A stretch of DNA of 42,406 nt from Campylobacterales bacterium (GCA_014859645.1 JACUTV010000011.1:1-42406); one strand, 5' to 3'. Positions 17,093 through 26,744 are shown, counted from the stretch's first letter. Translations and numbers: made by a program. Notes: generated by a model from the sequence alone, not told the origin.

Positions 17093-18304
17093 ATGCAACC
17101 AAAACGTGAAACATTTGGCAATTTTACATTGTTGGTACTGTGGTTTGGTGCCTCTGTGTCGATTGCGGAGATTATGACGGGAGGGTTGTTGGCTCCCATG
17201 GGGTTTTCGCCCGCAGTTGTGGGCATCGTCGTAGGCCATGTGATTGGGGCGGCATTGCTCTATTTTGGCGGCACGATTGGGGCGCAAAGCGGGTTACCTT
17301 CTATGGTAAGCACGCGTATGAGTTTTGGACTCGCAGGTTCCCAGCTTTTTGCGGTGCTCAACATCTTGCAGCTCATCGGCTGGACGGCGATTATGATTAT
17401 CGCGGGGGCCAATGCGGCCAATGAAATTGGTGTGTTACTGATGGGTGTTAGCGCTCCGTTGGCCTGGTCTTTGGCTCTTGGCGCGGCGATTATGGTGTGG
17501 ATTTGGCTAGGAGCGCAAGGGTTTACAAAACTCAATGTTATGGCCGTCGTTTTGCTTTTTGGCCTAACCTTAGTGCTCGCCTATGTGGTTTTTGGCAAGG
17601 AAGTACACACGATAGAAGTGGCGCAAACCACCCCTTTTTCCATGGGATTGGCTTTGGAGCTTAGTATTATTATGCCATTATCATGGCTGCCACTTATTGG
17701 TGATTACACCCGTTTTGCAAAAGACAAAACCAAGGGGGTGTGGAGTGCTACAACGGGGTATTTTTTAGGAAGTACGCTGATGTATATCATCGGCCTGGGC
17801 GCAGCGTTGTATTCAGGAAGTGCAGATCCTTCCGCGATGATGCTTGCGGCCAATTTGGGGCTGTTTGCTTTGGGTATCGTAGTACTCTCAACCGTGACCA
17901 CCACTTTTTTAGATGCGTATTCGGCAGGCGTGAGCGCCACGGCTATTTTTCCGCAGGTAAATGAGCGTTACGCCGCTTTAGGGATGGCCTTTGTGGGGTT
18001 GTGTTTGGCCTTGTGGGTGCCGATGCATCAGTATGAGCATTTCTTGTACGCTATTGGGTCGGTTTTTGGGCCTTTGTTTGCGATTATACTGTGCGATTAT
18101 TTTTTCTTTCAAACACGTACGATTCGCCCTACATTGCTCTTACATGTAAACGCGCTAGTAGTTTGGATGGTGGGGGTTGGGGCGTATTATGGATTTAAGG
18201 GGATGGATTTGGGTATTGGCGCAGTGCTTCCAACGATGTTATTTACCGCCTTAGTGTTTACGCTAGTGAAAAAGAGTGTGAAAGCGTGGAATTTGGAGGG
18301 GTAA
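17093..18304 (+). CDS. NCS1-family permease, possibly hydroxymethylpyrimidine/cytosine transporter
   Basis: 403 residues, about 12 hydrophobic helices, with the NCS1 signature region around FGNFTLLVLWFGASVSIAEIMTGGLLAP and LPLSWLPLIGDYTRF (helix 6, the usual SW-x-PLIADY-type substrate motif). Length and pattern resemble CytX-type thiamine-precursor transporters or CodB-like cytosine permeases. The substrate is not determined by sequence; the thiG gene 9 kb away gives only weak support for a thiamine link. AAAGGA lies before ATG 17093. Confidence 0.75.
   Translation: MQPKRETFGNFTLLVLWFGASVSIAEIMTGGLLAPMGFSPAVVGIVVGHVIGAALLYFGGTIGAQSGLPSMVSTRMSFGLAGSQLFAVLNILQLIGWTAIMIIAGANAANEIGVLLMGVSAPLAWSLALGAAIMVWIWLGAQGFTKLNVMAVVLLFGLTLVLAYVVFGKEVHTIEVAQTTPFSMGLALELSIIMPLSWLPLIGDYTRFAKDKTKGVWSATTGYFLGSTLMYIIGLGAALYSGSADPSAMMLAANLGLFALGIVVLSTVTTTFLDAYSAGVSATAIFPQVNERYAALGMAFVGLCLALWVPMHQYEHFLYAIGSVFGPLFAIILCDYFFFQTRTIRPTLLLHVNALVVWMVGVGAYYGFKGMDLGIGAVLPTMLFTALVFTLVKKSVKAWNLEG
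18140..18149. repeat. TTACATGTAA iterated palindrome, copy 7
   Basis: In the permease gene, encoding LHVN. Confidence 0.95.
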
Positions 18305-18315
18305 GCGCGCGGGTA

Positions 18316-18331
18316 GTTGGAATTATCCAAC
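18316..18331 (+). terminator. Small hairpin after permease
   Basis: GTTGGA-ATTA-TCCAAC, 12 bases after the permease stop and upstream of the tig promoter. There is no T-run directly behind it; it may be a weak terminator or an operator for tig. Confidence 0.35.
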
Positions 18332-18348
18332 GATAAGCAAAAATCTGC

Positions 18349-18354
18349 TATATT
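18349..18354 (+). promoter_or_regulatory. -10 box of the tig-clpP operon
   Basis: TATATT in an AT-rich stretch, 31 bases before the tig ATG. No convincing -35. Confidence 0.4.
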
Positions 18355-18385
18355 ATAAAAAATTTTTTTGAAAAAAAGGGACTCT

Positions 18386-19690
18386 ATGGAAGTTACAGCG
18401 AAAATGACAGACGGTGCAAATGCAATTGCTGCGGCAAAGATTAGTAAAGATCAGCTTGAAAAAAAGCAAGAAAAAATCGCCAAATCAGTCGCTAAAGATG
18501 CAAAAGTTGACGGATTTAGAGCGGGAAAAGTACCGATGGCTGTCGTGATGAAACGCTTTGGCGATAAAATTCAACAAGACGCAGAGCAAGAGGCACTGCA
18601 AGGGCTTCTGGATGAAAGTCTCAAAACATTGGAAAAAGACCAAAAAAACATTGTGGGCGAACCTCAAGTGAGCAAATTTGAACGTGCGGAAGATGGTCTT
18701 GACGTGGAAATCAAAATCTCTTTTAGACCCGAAGTTGTGGTAGAGGGTTATGAAGCATGCATCCCTGAATACGCAACGCCTAAAGTTACCAAAAAAGAGA
18801 TTGGTGAGCGCGTGGAAAAATTGCTTGAAATGGTAGCGCCTTTGAAAAAAATCGACGAAGACCGTGGGCTTGAAAAAGGCGACACTGCGTTGTTTGATTT
18901 TGAAGGATTTATCGATGGCGAAGCCTTTGAAGGCGGAAAAGCAGAAGGATATTTGCTAGATATTGGTAGCAACCAGTTTATTCCTGGATTTGAAGAAGGC
19001 ATGGTAGGTCTAAAAGCGGGCGAAGCACGCGATGTGGTTGTAAATTTCCCTGCCGAATACGGCGCAAAACACTTGGCTGGAAAAGAAGCAGTGTTTAAAG
19101 TCAAACTCCACGAAATCCAAGGCAAAGTCGTTTCTAAGACACCCGATGAAGAAACCCTAAAACGGTTGCTTCCTGGTGAAGAAAATGTAACGGTTGAGGT
19201 GTTGGAACAACGCATTAAAGACCAGATTAAAAACGAAAAAATCTCCAAACTTATTGGCGATGAACTGAAACCAAAATTCATTGAAGCGGTCGTAGAAAAA
19301 CTCGTGTTCGACCTTCCTGAAAATATCGTAGAACAAGAGATTGATTTGCAGTTTAGAAGCCAATGGCAAAACTTTACCGAAGAGGAACTAGAAGAGTTCC
19401 GAAGCAACCCAGACAAAGTACAAGAAAAACGCGAAACTTTCCGAGCCGAAGCAACCAAGAGCGTCAAATTGACCTTCATTGTTGACGAACTTGCAAAAAT
19501 CAATGACATTTCTGTAGCCGACCAAGAAGTGCTTCAAACCCTTTACTACGAAGCAATGCAACAAGGCCAAGACCCCAAACAGTATGTAGAGATGTACAAA
19601 AACCAAGGCGTGCTTCCTGCGGTGAAGATGGCCATGATTGAAGACAAACTCTTTACAAAACTTTTTGACAAAGAGAGTAAGGCGAAGTAA
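18386..19690 (+). CDS. tig: Trigger factor, ribosome-associated chaperone and prolyl isomerase
   Basis: 434 residues. N-terminal ribosome-docking domain with the signature [12 protein letters not shown] (about 42-53); FKBP-type PPIase domain about 150-235 ([36 protein letters not shown]); long helical C-terminal chaperone arms. It shields nascent chains. ATG 18386 (MEVTAKM) with AAAGGGA upstream is chosen over the in-frame TTG 18368. The stop overlaps the clpP ATG (TAATG), and pairing of tig with clpP is widespread. Confidence 0.97.
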   Translation: MEVTAKMTDGANAIAAAKISKDQLEKKQEKIAKSVAKDAKVDGFRAGKVPMAVVMKRFGDKIQQDAEQEALQGLLDESLKTLEKDQKNIVGEPQVSKFERAEDGLDVEIKISFRPEVVVEGYEACIPEYATPKVTKKEIGERVEKLLEMVAPLKKIDEDRGLEKGDTALFDFEGFIDGEAFEGGKAEGYLLDIGSNQFIPGFEEGMVGLKAGEARDVVVNFPAEYGAKHLAGKEAVFKVKLHEIQGKVVSKTPDEETLKRLLPGEENVTVEVLEQRIKDQIKNEKISKLIGDELKPKFIEAVVEKLVFDLPENIVEQEIDLQFRSQWQNFTEEELEEFRSNPDKVQEKRETFRAEATKSVKLTFIVDELAKINDISVADQEVLQTLYYEAMQQGQDPKQYVEMYKNQGVLPAVKMAMIEDKLFTKLFDKESKAK

Positions 19691-20277
19691 TGAGCTACAT
19701 TCCTTATGTTGTTGAAAAAACAGGACGTGGTGAGCGCAGTTACGACATCTATTCTCGGCTTTTAAAAGACCGCATCATTATGCTTAGTGGCGAAATCAAC
19801 GATCCTGTCGCCTCTAGCATTGTGGCGCAACTTCTTTTTTTGGAAGCGGAAGATCCTGATAAAGACATCTATTTGTACATCAACTCTCCTGGTGGCGTTG
19901 TCACCAGTGGGTTTAGTATTTACGATACGATGAATTACATCAAACCTGATATTTGCACGATTTGCATCGGCCAAGCTGCGTCTATGGGCGCTTTTTTACT
20001 CAGCTGTGGCACCAAGGGCAAGCGTTATGGGCTTCCCAATGCACGCATTATGATTCACCAACCTTTGGGTGGTGCACAAGGGCAAGCAACAGATATTGAA
20101 ATTCAAACCCGTGAAATTTTGCGCCTTAAAAGCAATCTTAATGATATTTTGGCAAAAAACACAGGGCAACGGGTGGCAAAGATTGCCAAAGACACGGATC
20201 GTGATTTTTTTATGAGCGCCAAAGAAGCCAAAGAGTATGGATTGATTGATAAAGTGTTGGAAAAAAGCTTTAAATAG
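19690..20277 (+). CDS. clpP: ATP-dependent Clp protease proteolytic subunit
   Basis: 195 residues, serine peptidase forming the tetradecameric barrel used with ClpX/ClpA. Catalytic triad Ser-98 ([11 protein letters not shown]), His-123 (MIHQPLGG) and Asp-172 (DTDRDFFM). The substrate-strand motif [12 protein letters not shown] is present. It is translationally coupled to tig by a one-base overlap. Confidence 0.98.
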   Translation: MSYIPYVVEKTGRGERSYDIYSRLLKDRIIMLSGEINDPVASSIVAQLLFLEAEDPDKDIYLYINSPGGVVTSGFSIYDTMNYIKPDICTICIGQAASMGAFLLSCGTKGKRYGLPNARIMIHQPLGGAQGQATDIEIQTREILRLKSNLNDILAKNTGQRVAKIAKDTDRDFFMSAKEAKEYGLIDKVLEKSFK

Positions 20278-20298
20278 GCACTTAAGGAGAGAGAGGCG

Positions 20299-21360
20299 AT
20301 GGTTCGATTGGATAAAAATAAGATTCGTGGTACGCTCACAAGAGCCGCAGTGAAAGACCCAGAGCCTGCAAAGCCAACCGAAACCGCCGCTCCTGTCACT
20401 GCCTCTCCTGAAGGCAGTGACTTGGAGAAGTTTTCCCATTATGTCTTAAAACAGCTCATTGAAGAAAATGTTCCGCCAACCCCTGCGAATTTTCAGATTT
20501 ATTTTGAAAAACTCCTCGAGCAAAAACCCCTCTCTTTTCGTAAGCGCATTAACGAGCTCTTAGAAGCAGATACGGCGAACGATGATGAACAACGTGCCAA
20601 GATTGAGCGAGAAATCAAAGAAGGTTTTTCTCAAATCAAAGGAATGCTTCAAGGGATTGCCACGATTTACAAAAACCTGACAGTGATGAAAGGTTTGGTA
20701 AAAAAACGTCAAGATGAGTTAAATGTCAACACCAGTCAACTTGCAGTTCAAAATGTCATCACTACCTTTGGCGGTGATTTGGGCAAACTTAGCTCTTTGA
20801 TGGAGCGCCAACTTGCAGGCCTAAAAGACGGCTACGAAAAAGCAGGCGCAACCCTAAAATCCATCGAGCAAGAAGCGATTTTTGATACACGCTACGGAAT
20901 TTACAATAAACGCTATTTGATTAAAACCCTAGAGAGCGAAAAAGAGAGTATCAAAAAATATGGCTACTCTAGCACCTTGATGCTTTTGAAGGTTAAAGAT
21001 GCGGCATTAAGTCGCATCATTAACTCCAAAGACCGCGCGGTATTGTTGCGCAATATTTCTAAACTGCTGCTCAAAACATCAAGGCGAAGCGACGTTGTGG
21101 CCCACTATGGTGAGGGCGTTTTTGCCATGGTGATGAAACACACCAACATTGAGAGTGGGAAAAAAGCTTGCGAGCGTATCGCCGAGTTGATTTATGCGAC
21201 AAGTTTTTTTATTGGAGAAATGGAATTGGATATTGATATCGAACTTGCGATTGTAGAGCTTCATGGGGAGAAGGGCGTGGACGAGAGCTTAATTGCGGCG
21301 CTTGACGCACTTCCTTTGAGTGGGCGTGACCAAGAGGCATACGCTGTGGGCACACTGTAA
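20299..21360 (+). CDS. Degenerate GGDEF-domain protein
   Basis: 353 residues. A Pro/Ala-rich N-terminus (15-40), a helical middle (45-185) and a C-terminal domain of GGDEF fold (about 190-345) starting near FDTRYGIYNKRYLIKTLESE. The active-site loop reads HYGEGVFAMVM where active cyclases have RYGGDEF, so metal and GTP binding residues are missing and it is probably not a diguanylate cyclase. It could be a binding or scaffold protein. AAGGAG lies 9 bases before ATG 20299. It sits between clpP and def, which are directly adjacent in Campylobacter and Helicobacter. Confidence 0.82.
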   Translation: MVRLDKNKIRGTLTRAAVKDPEPAKPTETAAPVTASPEGSDLEKFSHYVLKQLIEENVPPTPANFQIYFEKLLEQKPLSFRKRINELLEADTANDDEQRAKIEREIKEGFSQIKGMLQGIATIYKNLTVMKGLVKKRQDELNVNTSQLAVQNVITTFGGDLGKLSSLMERQLAGLKDGYEKAGATLKSIEQEAIFDTRYGIYNKRYLIKTLESEKESIKKYGYSSTLMLLKVKDAALSRIINSKDRAVLLRNISKLLLKTSRRSDVVAHYGEGVFAMVMKHTNIESGKKACERIAELIYATSFFIGEMELDIDIELAIVELHGEKGVDESLIAALDALPLSGRDQEAYAVGTL

Positions 21361-21370
21361 AGGGCGGCCC

Positions 21371-21886
21371 GTGATTTTAGAAGTGATAACTTACCCCGAT
21401 AAACGGCTGTGGGAAATTTCTCGTCCTGTGGAAGTGTTTGATGTCTCCTTGCACATGTTGCTTGATAATATGTACGAAACCATGTTGGCAAAAGATGGCA
21501 TCGGTCTTGCGGCCATTCAAGTGGCTGTACCACTGAATGTGCTCATTATTAACCTCGTCAACGAAGAAGGCTTTCAAGACAAAGCCGAGCTCAAAGAAGT
21601 CATTAACCCTGTGATTTTAGAAAAAAATGGAACAACGGTGTACAAAGAAGGGTGTCTTAGTGTGCCTGAATTTTACGAAGAAGTGGAGCGGGCTAGAGAG
21701 ATTACAGTGCGCTACCAAGACCGCTTTGGCAAGGTAATCGAAGAAAGACTGGAAGATTTGTGGGCCATTGCGATGCAACATGAGATGGACCATTTGGCAG
21801 GGAAATTGTTTATTGAAAAGATTTCCTATCTTAAGCGTAAAAAATTTGATAAAGAGTTTAAAAAACGCCAACGCGAAAAGGTGTAA
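21371..21886 (+). CDS. def: Peptide deformylase
   Basis: 171 residues. It removes the formyl group from nascent N-termini. The three family motifs are intact: GIGLAAIQ (43-50), EGCLS (93-97, metal Cys-95), and QHEMDH (His-137, His-141, catalytic Glu-138). The start is GTG 21371, giving MILEVITYPDKRL, the canonical beginning; the upstream ATG would lie inside the GGDEF gene and add non-homologous residues. The ribosome binding site is weak (AAAGGGCGG). Confidence 0.96.
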   Translation: MILEVITYPDKRLWEISRPVEVFDVSLHMLLDNMYETMLAKDGIGLAAIQVAVPLNVLIINLVNEEGFQDKAELKEVINPVILEKNGTTVYKEGCLSVPEFYEEVERAREITVRYQDRFGKVIEERLEDLWAIAMQHEMDHLAGKLFIEKISYLKRKKFDKEFKKRQREKV

Positions 21887-21888
21887 AC

Positions 21889-23397
21889 GTGAAACGCCTT
21901 GGGTGTGCCACGCTAGAGGCCAACACTGCCCATGTGGTGGAGGTGGAATCTGCTTTCGTGCGCGCCCTGCCCGGGTTTTCCATCGTAGGGCTACCTTCCC
22001 AAGCCATTCAAGAGAGTAAAGACCGCATCAAATCCGCGCTTTTGGGCGTGGGCTTTGCCTTCCCCGCACAAAAAATTACCATCAACCTTTCGCCTTCGGA
22101 TTTGCGCAAAGAGGGGAGCCATTTTGACTTAGGCGTGGCCTTACTGATTGCTTTGCAAAAAGAGCGGGTTGATTTTGGAGCGTTTTTTGTCTTTGGAGAG
22201 CTAGGACTTGATGGCGCGGTAAAATCTACAGCAACCTTGTTTTCATTGCTACTTTCTCTCGCGTCTGTGGTGGAAAATGCAAAGGTTTTGGTGCCTTTAA
22301 GCATCGCTTCACGCGCTTCACAAATCCCAGGACTCCATGTGTACGGCGTAGAAACCTTACACGAGGCTCTGGCGTTTTTTCAAGACCAAAGCACCCAAGA
22401 AAACGCCTTACATGTAAACACCCATCCGCTTTTTGGCGCGCCCGTGTGGATTGCAGGAGCGCCGTATGTGCACAACACTCATTACCCTTTGGACTTTGCA
22501 GACATCAAAGGGCAAGAGCGCGCCAAACGGGCCGCACTGATCGCCGCAGCGGGCATGCACAATATCTTGTTTGAGGGAAGTCCGGGGTGTGGTAAAAGTA
22601 TGAGCGCCAAGCGGTTGCGCTACATTTTGCCTCCTATGAGTGTAAGTGAAGTGCTTGAAACAACGGCACACCGTTCTCTGGATGGAGAAGACGCGGAGTT
22701 TGAACCGTTGCGCCCTTTTAGAAGCCCCCACCACACGTCCTCGCGCCCTTCGATTTTTGGGGGTGGAAGCGGTCAAGCCAAGATAGGCGAAGTGGCATTG
22801 GCGCATCATGGGATTTTATTTTTTGACGAATTTCCCCATTTTACGAAACAGGTACTAGAAAGCTTGCGCGAACCCTTAGAAGACGCAAAAGTACTAATTT
22901 CACGGGTTAATAGCAAGGTGACTTACCCCACAAAATTTGTGTTTGTAGCGGCCCAAAATCCCTGCCCGTGCGGGCATCGCTTTAGTTTGGCAAAGCCGTG
23001 CCGATGCTCGGAAGTTGAAATAGCCCGCTATAAAGCACGCCTTTCTGGACCGTTGCTAGACCGCATTGATTTGTACGTGCAAATGGACGAAGAACGCGGA
23101 AGCGCGTCGGTCTCTTCGGAAACCTTACACCAAAGCGTGCTTGAAGTATTTATACGGCAAAAAGAGCGTGGACAACAAGAACTTAACGGTAAACTTAACG
23201 ATCAAGAATTGACGCGTGTGTGCACGCTCGCTCCGGAGGCCAAAGTGGTCTTGGAAAAAGCAGCTTCGCGCTACGGGCTTAGCCACCGCGCCATCAACAA
23301 AACCCTCAAAGTCGCCCGTACGATTGCAGATTTAGAGGGAAGTGGGGAGCTCATGGAGGCGCATATTTTAGAGGCGCTTAGCTTTCGTCAACGCTAA
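21889..23397 (+). CDS. comM: ComM/YifB family Mg-chelatase-like AAA+ ATPase
   Basis: 502 residues. N-terminal Lon-protease-like fold with VEVESAFVRALPGFSIVGLP and ITINLSPSDLRKEGSHFDL. AAA+ core with Walker A GSPGCGKS (about 227-234), RPFRSPHHTSSRPS, Walker B GILFFDEFPHF, and a zinc-like cysteine group NPCPCGHRF...CRCS. ComM is a branch-migration helicase that supports recombination in natural transformation (family knowledge). GTG start 21889, 2 bp after the def stop. TTACATGTAA occurs in the linker (ALHVNTH). Placement after def is shared with Helicobacter. Confidence 0.94.
   Translation: MKRLGCATLEANTAHVVEVESAFVRALPGFSIVGLPSQAIQESKDRIKSALLGVGFAFPAQKITINLSPSDLRKEGSHFDLGVALLIALQKERVDFGAFFVFGELGLDGAVKSTATLFSLLLSLASVVENAKVLVPLSIASRASQIPGLHVYGVETLHEALAFFQDQSTQENALHVNTHPLFGAPVWIAGAPYVHNTHYPLDFADIKGQERAKRAALIAAAGMHNILFEGSPGCGKSMSAKRLRYILPPMSVSEVLETTAHRSLDGEDAEFEPLRPFRSPHHTSSRPSIFGGGSGQAKIGEVALAHHGILFFDEFPHFTKQVLESLREPLEDAKVLISRVNSKVTYPTKFVFVAAQNPCPCGHRFSLAKPCRCSEVEIARYKARLSGPLLDRIDLYVQMDEERGSASVSSETLHQSVLEVFIRQKERGQQELNGKLNDQELTRVCTLAPEAKVVLEKAASRYGLSHRAINKTLKVARTIADLEGSGELMEAHILEALSFRQR
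22408..22417. repeat. TTACATGTAA iterated palindrome, copy 8
   Basis: In comM, in the linker before the AAA+ core, encoding LHVN. Confidence 0.95.
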
Positions 23398-23407
23398 AGG
23401 AAACCCT

Positions 23408-24787
23408 ATGCACCCTCTCTACAAACAGGTCGAAACGCTAGATAAGCGGTGTTGTGAAGTGTTTGGATTAAGCGAAGAAATCCTCATGGAACACGCTGCC
23501 CTTGCCCTTTGTAAGGCAGTGTTGGAAAAACCGCTCACCTCTGTCCTCATCGTGTGTGGCCCTGGAAATAACGGGGCCGATGGGTTAGCATGTGCGAGGC
23601 TTTTGTGCGGCGTGTGTGATGTTAAAGTATTGCTTCCTTTGGGAGTGAAGTCCCCTTTGGCAACACTCCAATATGCGCGTGCAGTCGCCTTACATGTAAA
23701 GGTTATTAACGCGGTAGAAAAAGCAGATGTGGTGGTGGACGCGCTCTTTGGAAGTGGTCAAACCCGTCCATTAGAAGCGTCCATGGTTGCATTAATAGAA
23801 ACCCTCAATGCGCAAGATGCACGCAAGATTGCTTGTGATATTCCCACGGGACTAGGTGTGGGTACAACTGCGTTTCAAGCGGATGTGACAGTAGCAATGG
23901 GCGCGCTCAAGGAAGTATTGTTTTTAGAAAACGCCAAAAGCGTGGTAGGCAAAATAGTGGTGGCCGAACTTGGTGTGCCCCGCTACATGTATGAAGTGCC
24001 AAGCCAAACGCAGGTCTTAAGCGCTCAAGACATGCATTTACCCCATCGCACCAACCCTGTGTCCCACAAGGGAGATTTTGGCCACGTGTTAGTTGTGGGG
24101 GGTGAAAAAGAAGGGGCGGGCACCTTAGCCGCCATGGCCGCATTTTCTTTTGGGGCGGGATTGGTGAGTTATTTGGGTGAAGCGTCCTTGCCGCCCCACC
24201 TCATGAAAACAGCTTCTTTGCCTCCTAAAACCACCGCAGTTGTTGCGGGAATGGGGCTTGGAAATACCCATAAAGAGACCGCACTCAAAGCACTGCTTGT
24301 GGAAAGTACGTGCGCCGTGGTGGCAGATGCGGACGTGTGTGACATGCCTCTAGCGCAGACGTTATATACCCATGAAAAGCCTGTGGTCTTTACGCCCCAT
24401 CCTAAGGAATTTTGCGCGCTCATGAAACGCGTTGGGTTAGGAGAAGTGGACGTGGAAACAGTACAGGCCAATCGCCTCGCTCTTGCACGCCAGTTTTCCC
24501 TTGGAACCAAGAGTGTGTTAGTGCTCAAAGGGGTGCATACGTTAGTTGCCCATAAGGGTGAAGTTTACCTGTGTCCCTATGGGTCTCCCGCCCTTTCTAA
24601 AGGGGGAAGCGGAGATGTTTTAGCAGGAATGATTGGGGCGCTTTTAGCCCAAGGCTATGCACCAAAAGAGGCAGCTATTACCGCGGTGTTAGCCCATGCG
24701 TTAGCGGCACAAGCTTATGAGGGCAATACGTACGCGCTTACGCCTGAACGGTTGATTGAAGGAGTGGCATGCCTCAAAAACGGCTAG
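23408..24787 (+). CDS. nnr: Bifunctional NAD(P)H-hydrate epimerase / ADP-dependent dehydratase
   Basis: 459 residues, a fusion of NnrE (1-about 205) and NnrD (about 215-459). It repairs hydrated NADH and NADPH. The epimerase part shows ILMEHAALAL, VCGPGNNGADGLACARLL, VVDALFGSG and KIACDIPTGL. The dehydratase part shows KGDFGHVLVVGG, VVAGMGLG, FTPHPKEFCALM, VLKG and GGSGDVLAGMIGALLAQG. AAAGGAA lies before the ATG. The 3' end overlaps purN by 19 bp. The iterated palindrome encodes ALHVK in the epimerase half. Confidence 0.95.
   Translation: MHPLYKQVETLDKRCCEVFGLSEEILMEHAALALCKAVLEKPLTSVLIVCGPGNNGADGLACARLLCGVCDVKVLLPLGVKSPLATLQYARAVALHVKVINAVEKADVVVDALFGSGQTRPLEASMVALIETLNAQDARKIACDIPTGLGVGTTAFQADVTVAMGALKEVLFLENAKSVVGKIVVAELGVPRYMYEVPSQTQVLSAQDMHLPHRTNPVSHKGDFGHVLVVGGEKEGAGTLAAMAAFSFGAGLVSYLGEASLPPHLMKTASLPPKTTAVVAGMGLGNTHKETALKALLVESTCAVVADADVCDMPLAQTLYTHEKPVVFTPHPKEFCALMKRVGLGEVDVETVQANRLALARQFSLGTKSVLVLKGVHTLVAHKGEVYLCPYGSPALSKGGSGDVLAGMIGALLAQGYAPKEAAITAVLAHALAAQAYEGNTYALTPERLIEGVACLKNG
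23690..23699. repeat. TTACATGTAA iterated palindrome, copy 9
   Basis: In nnr, encoding LHVK. Confidence 0.95.
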
Positions 24788-25341
24788 CGGTACTCTTTAG
24801 CGGACAAGGAAGCAACCTTGAATCATTACTCAAAACCTTGCACAGATATACGTTTAATGGTACGACACTAAACGTTGTACTCACGCTAACAAACAAACCA
24901 ACCGCAGGCGGGATTGAAAAATCTCGAAGCTACGGCATCGAACCTGTGGTGATTGACCATACCTGGTTTGAAAGCCGCGAGGCCTTTGATGGGGCAGTGG
25001 TGGAAGCGATTCACAAAGCACAGGTAGATTTGGTGGTGTTGGCAGGGTTTATGCGCATATTGACGCCTGTGTTTACACAGCAAGTTAACGCCATCAACTT
25101 GCACCCTTCGTTGTTGCCGTTGTTTAAAGGTGCCAATGCCATCAAAGAAAGCTACGAAGCTGAGGTTAAAGAAGCGGGTGTGAGTGTACATGTGGTGAGT
25201 GAAGAGCTGGATGGCGGTGCGATTGTCCTGCAAGAAGCGTTTGTCAAAGAGGTGGGGATGTCTTACGAAGCCTTTGAAGCTAAAATCCGCGCTATCGAGC
25301 ACCAATTACTGCCAAAAGCAGTGATTAAACTCTTATGCTAA
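24769..25341 (+). CDS. purN: Phosphoribosylglycinamide formyltransferase
   Basis: 190 residues, folate-dependent GAR transformylase of purine synthesis. It begins AVLFSGQGSNLESLL. The catalytic region is LAGFMRILTPVF, AINLHPSLLPLFKG (Asn and His of the active site) and HVVSEELDGGAIVLQ (catalytic Asp). Full length. The start lies inside the nnr gene (GGAGTGGC before ATG 24769); the two are also adjacent in C. jejuni. Confidence 0.96.
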   Translation: MPQKRLAVLFSGQGSNLESLLKTLHRYTFNGTTLNVVLTLTNKPTAGGIEKSRSYGIEPVVIDHTWFESREAFDGAVVEAIHKAQVDLVVLAGFMRILTPVFTQQVNAINLHPSLLPLFKGANAIKESYEAEVKEAGVSVHVVSEELDGGAIVLQEAFVKEVGMSYEAFEAKIRAIEHQLLPKAVIKLLC

Positions 25342-25346
25342 CTTCT

Positions 25347-25356
25347 TTACATGTAA
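25347..25356. repeat. TTACATGTAA iterated palindrome, copy 10
   Basis: Between purN and the MATE gene, in the position of the missing Shine-Dalgarno. Confidence 0.95.
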
Positions 25357-25362
25357 GCCCTC

Positions 25363-26706
25363 ATGCGCGATAACCGTCTGATTACCCAGCCTATTCCTAA
25401 GCTTTTAAAAGAGCTAGCCATTCCTGCAAGTACGGGGATTTTGTTTAACACCCTTTATAATGTAGTGGACACCTTTTATGCGGGGCTTATTTCCACGGAG
25501 GCAGTAGCAGGGCTTTCGGTAAGCTTTTTTCTTTACTTCGCGGTGGTGGGAGTGGGCTTTGGGTTTGGTTCAGCTATCACGGCGCTTATTGGCAATGCGC
25601 TAGGAAAGAAACGCCCTTTTTTGGCCACTTTGTACGCCCATAAGGGGTTAGTGTTTGTGGTGGTGTTAGGTTCTGTATTGGCCCTGTTGGGAGCGTGGAG
25701 TGCGCCGTGGGTGTTGCGCGCTTTAGGGGCACAAGAGAATTACTTGCCCTTGGCACTTGCGTACATTCAAACCATTTTGGTGGCGACACCGTTGTTCATG
25801 GGAACCTACGCGCTTAATGCCGTCTTGGTGGCCCTTGGTGATACCAAAACCTACCGCAACATGCTCATTGTGGGGTTTTTCCTCAACCTCATGCTGAACC
25901 CCCTGTTTATTTACGGGTTTGGCCCTTTGCCTGCCCTTGGTATTAGAGGGATTGCACTAGCCACAGTGTGCATTCAGGGTGTGAGTGTGGTCTATTTGGG
26001 GTTTAAAGTGCACCAAGTGGGGATGCTCCAGTGGCAATGTCCGCGGCTATTTTTACCAGATTTTCGCATCTACCGCACTTTTTTATCCCAAGGGCTCCCG
26101 CCCAGCCTTAATATGCTTACCATGTCTATGGGTTCGATTATCACCATTTACTACGTGGCCCAGTACGGGTACCAAGCGGTGGCGGGGTATGGAATTGCCT
26201 TTCGGGCGGAACAAATCATGCTCTTACCCGCCCTTGGCATCAGCTCTGCGGTGCTTTCGTTGGTCTCCAATAACTTTGGTGCCAAGCAGTACGCGCGGGT
26301 GAAAGAGACCGTCGTGTTGGCTTTAAAATACGGCTTTGCTATCTGTGCCCTTGGGGTGGTGTTAGGCTACACGGTGGGCGAGTGGGTCGTCTCGCGTTTT
26401 GACGCCACGCCAGCGGTAGTGGAGTATGCTATGACCTACTTGTACATCGAGGTGTTTATCTTCTTTGGATACGTCATCTTGTTTACCTGTGTTTCGACCA
26501 TGCAAGGCATCAAGCAGCCCAAAGTCATTGTCGCAGTGGGACTGTATCGCCAAATCTTTGCTAAAATCGCTCTTTTTTCTATCATCGTCACGTGGCTACA
26601 GATGCCCTATGTGGCCATTTGGATTGGGTTCTTTTTTATTGTCTATTCGGCTGCTGGGTTTATGGGATGGGTAACACATAGAGCTTTAAGTGCCCGTGTG
26701 GTATAA
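25363..26706 (+). CDS. MATE-family efflux transporter
   Basis: 447 residues, twelve predicted membrane helices, DinF/NorM-like. Characteristic features are the repeated halves (NTLYNVVDTFYAGLIST near residue 30, NMLTMSMGSIITIYYVAQYG near 250) and AGYGIAFRAEQIMLLPALGISSA. It probably exports drugs or metabolites using an ion gradient. ATG 25363 has no Shine-Dalgarno; instead the iterated palindrome TTACATGTAA (25347-25356) ends 6 bases before it. Confidence 0.92.
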   Translation: MRDNRLITQPIPKLLKELAIPASTGILFNTLYNVVDTFYAGLISTEAVAGLSVSFFLYFAVVGVGFGFGSAITALIGNALGKKRPFLATLYAHKGLVFVVVLGSVLALLGAWSAPWVLRALGAQENYLPLALAYIQTILVATPLFMGTYALNAVLVALGDTKTYRNMLIVGFFLNLMLNPLFIYGFGPLPALGIRGIALATVCIQGVSVVYLGFKVHQVGMLQWQCPRLFLPDFRIYRTFLSQGLPPSLNMLTMSMGSIITIYYVAQYGYQAVAGYGIAFRAEQIMLLPALGISSAVLSLVSNNFGAKQYARVKETVVLALKYGFAICALGVVLGYTVGEWVVSRFDATPAVVEYAMTYLYIEVFIFFGYVILFTCVSTMQGIKQPKVIVAVGLYRQIFAKIALFSIIVTWLQMPYVAIWIGFFFIVYSAAGFMGWVTHRALSARVV

Positions 26707-26713
26707 AAACCCC

Positions 26714-26723
26714 TTACATGTAA
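26714..26723. repeat. TTACATGTAA iterated palindrome, copy 11
   Basis: Between the MATE gene and thiG. Confidence 0.95.
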
Positions 26724-26744
26724 AGATAATACAAAGGATGCAGT

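Noticed and set aside
18748-19509. Long minus-strand frame of 253 codons opposite tig
   Set aside because: Ser-rich complement of a strongly biased real gene; no start signals.
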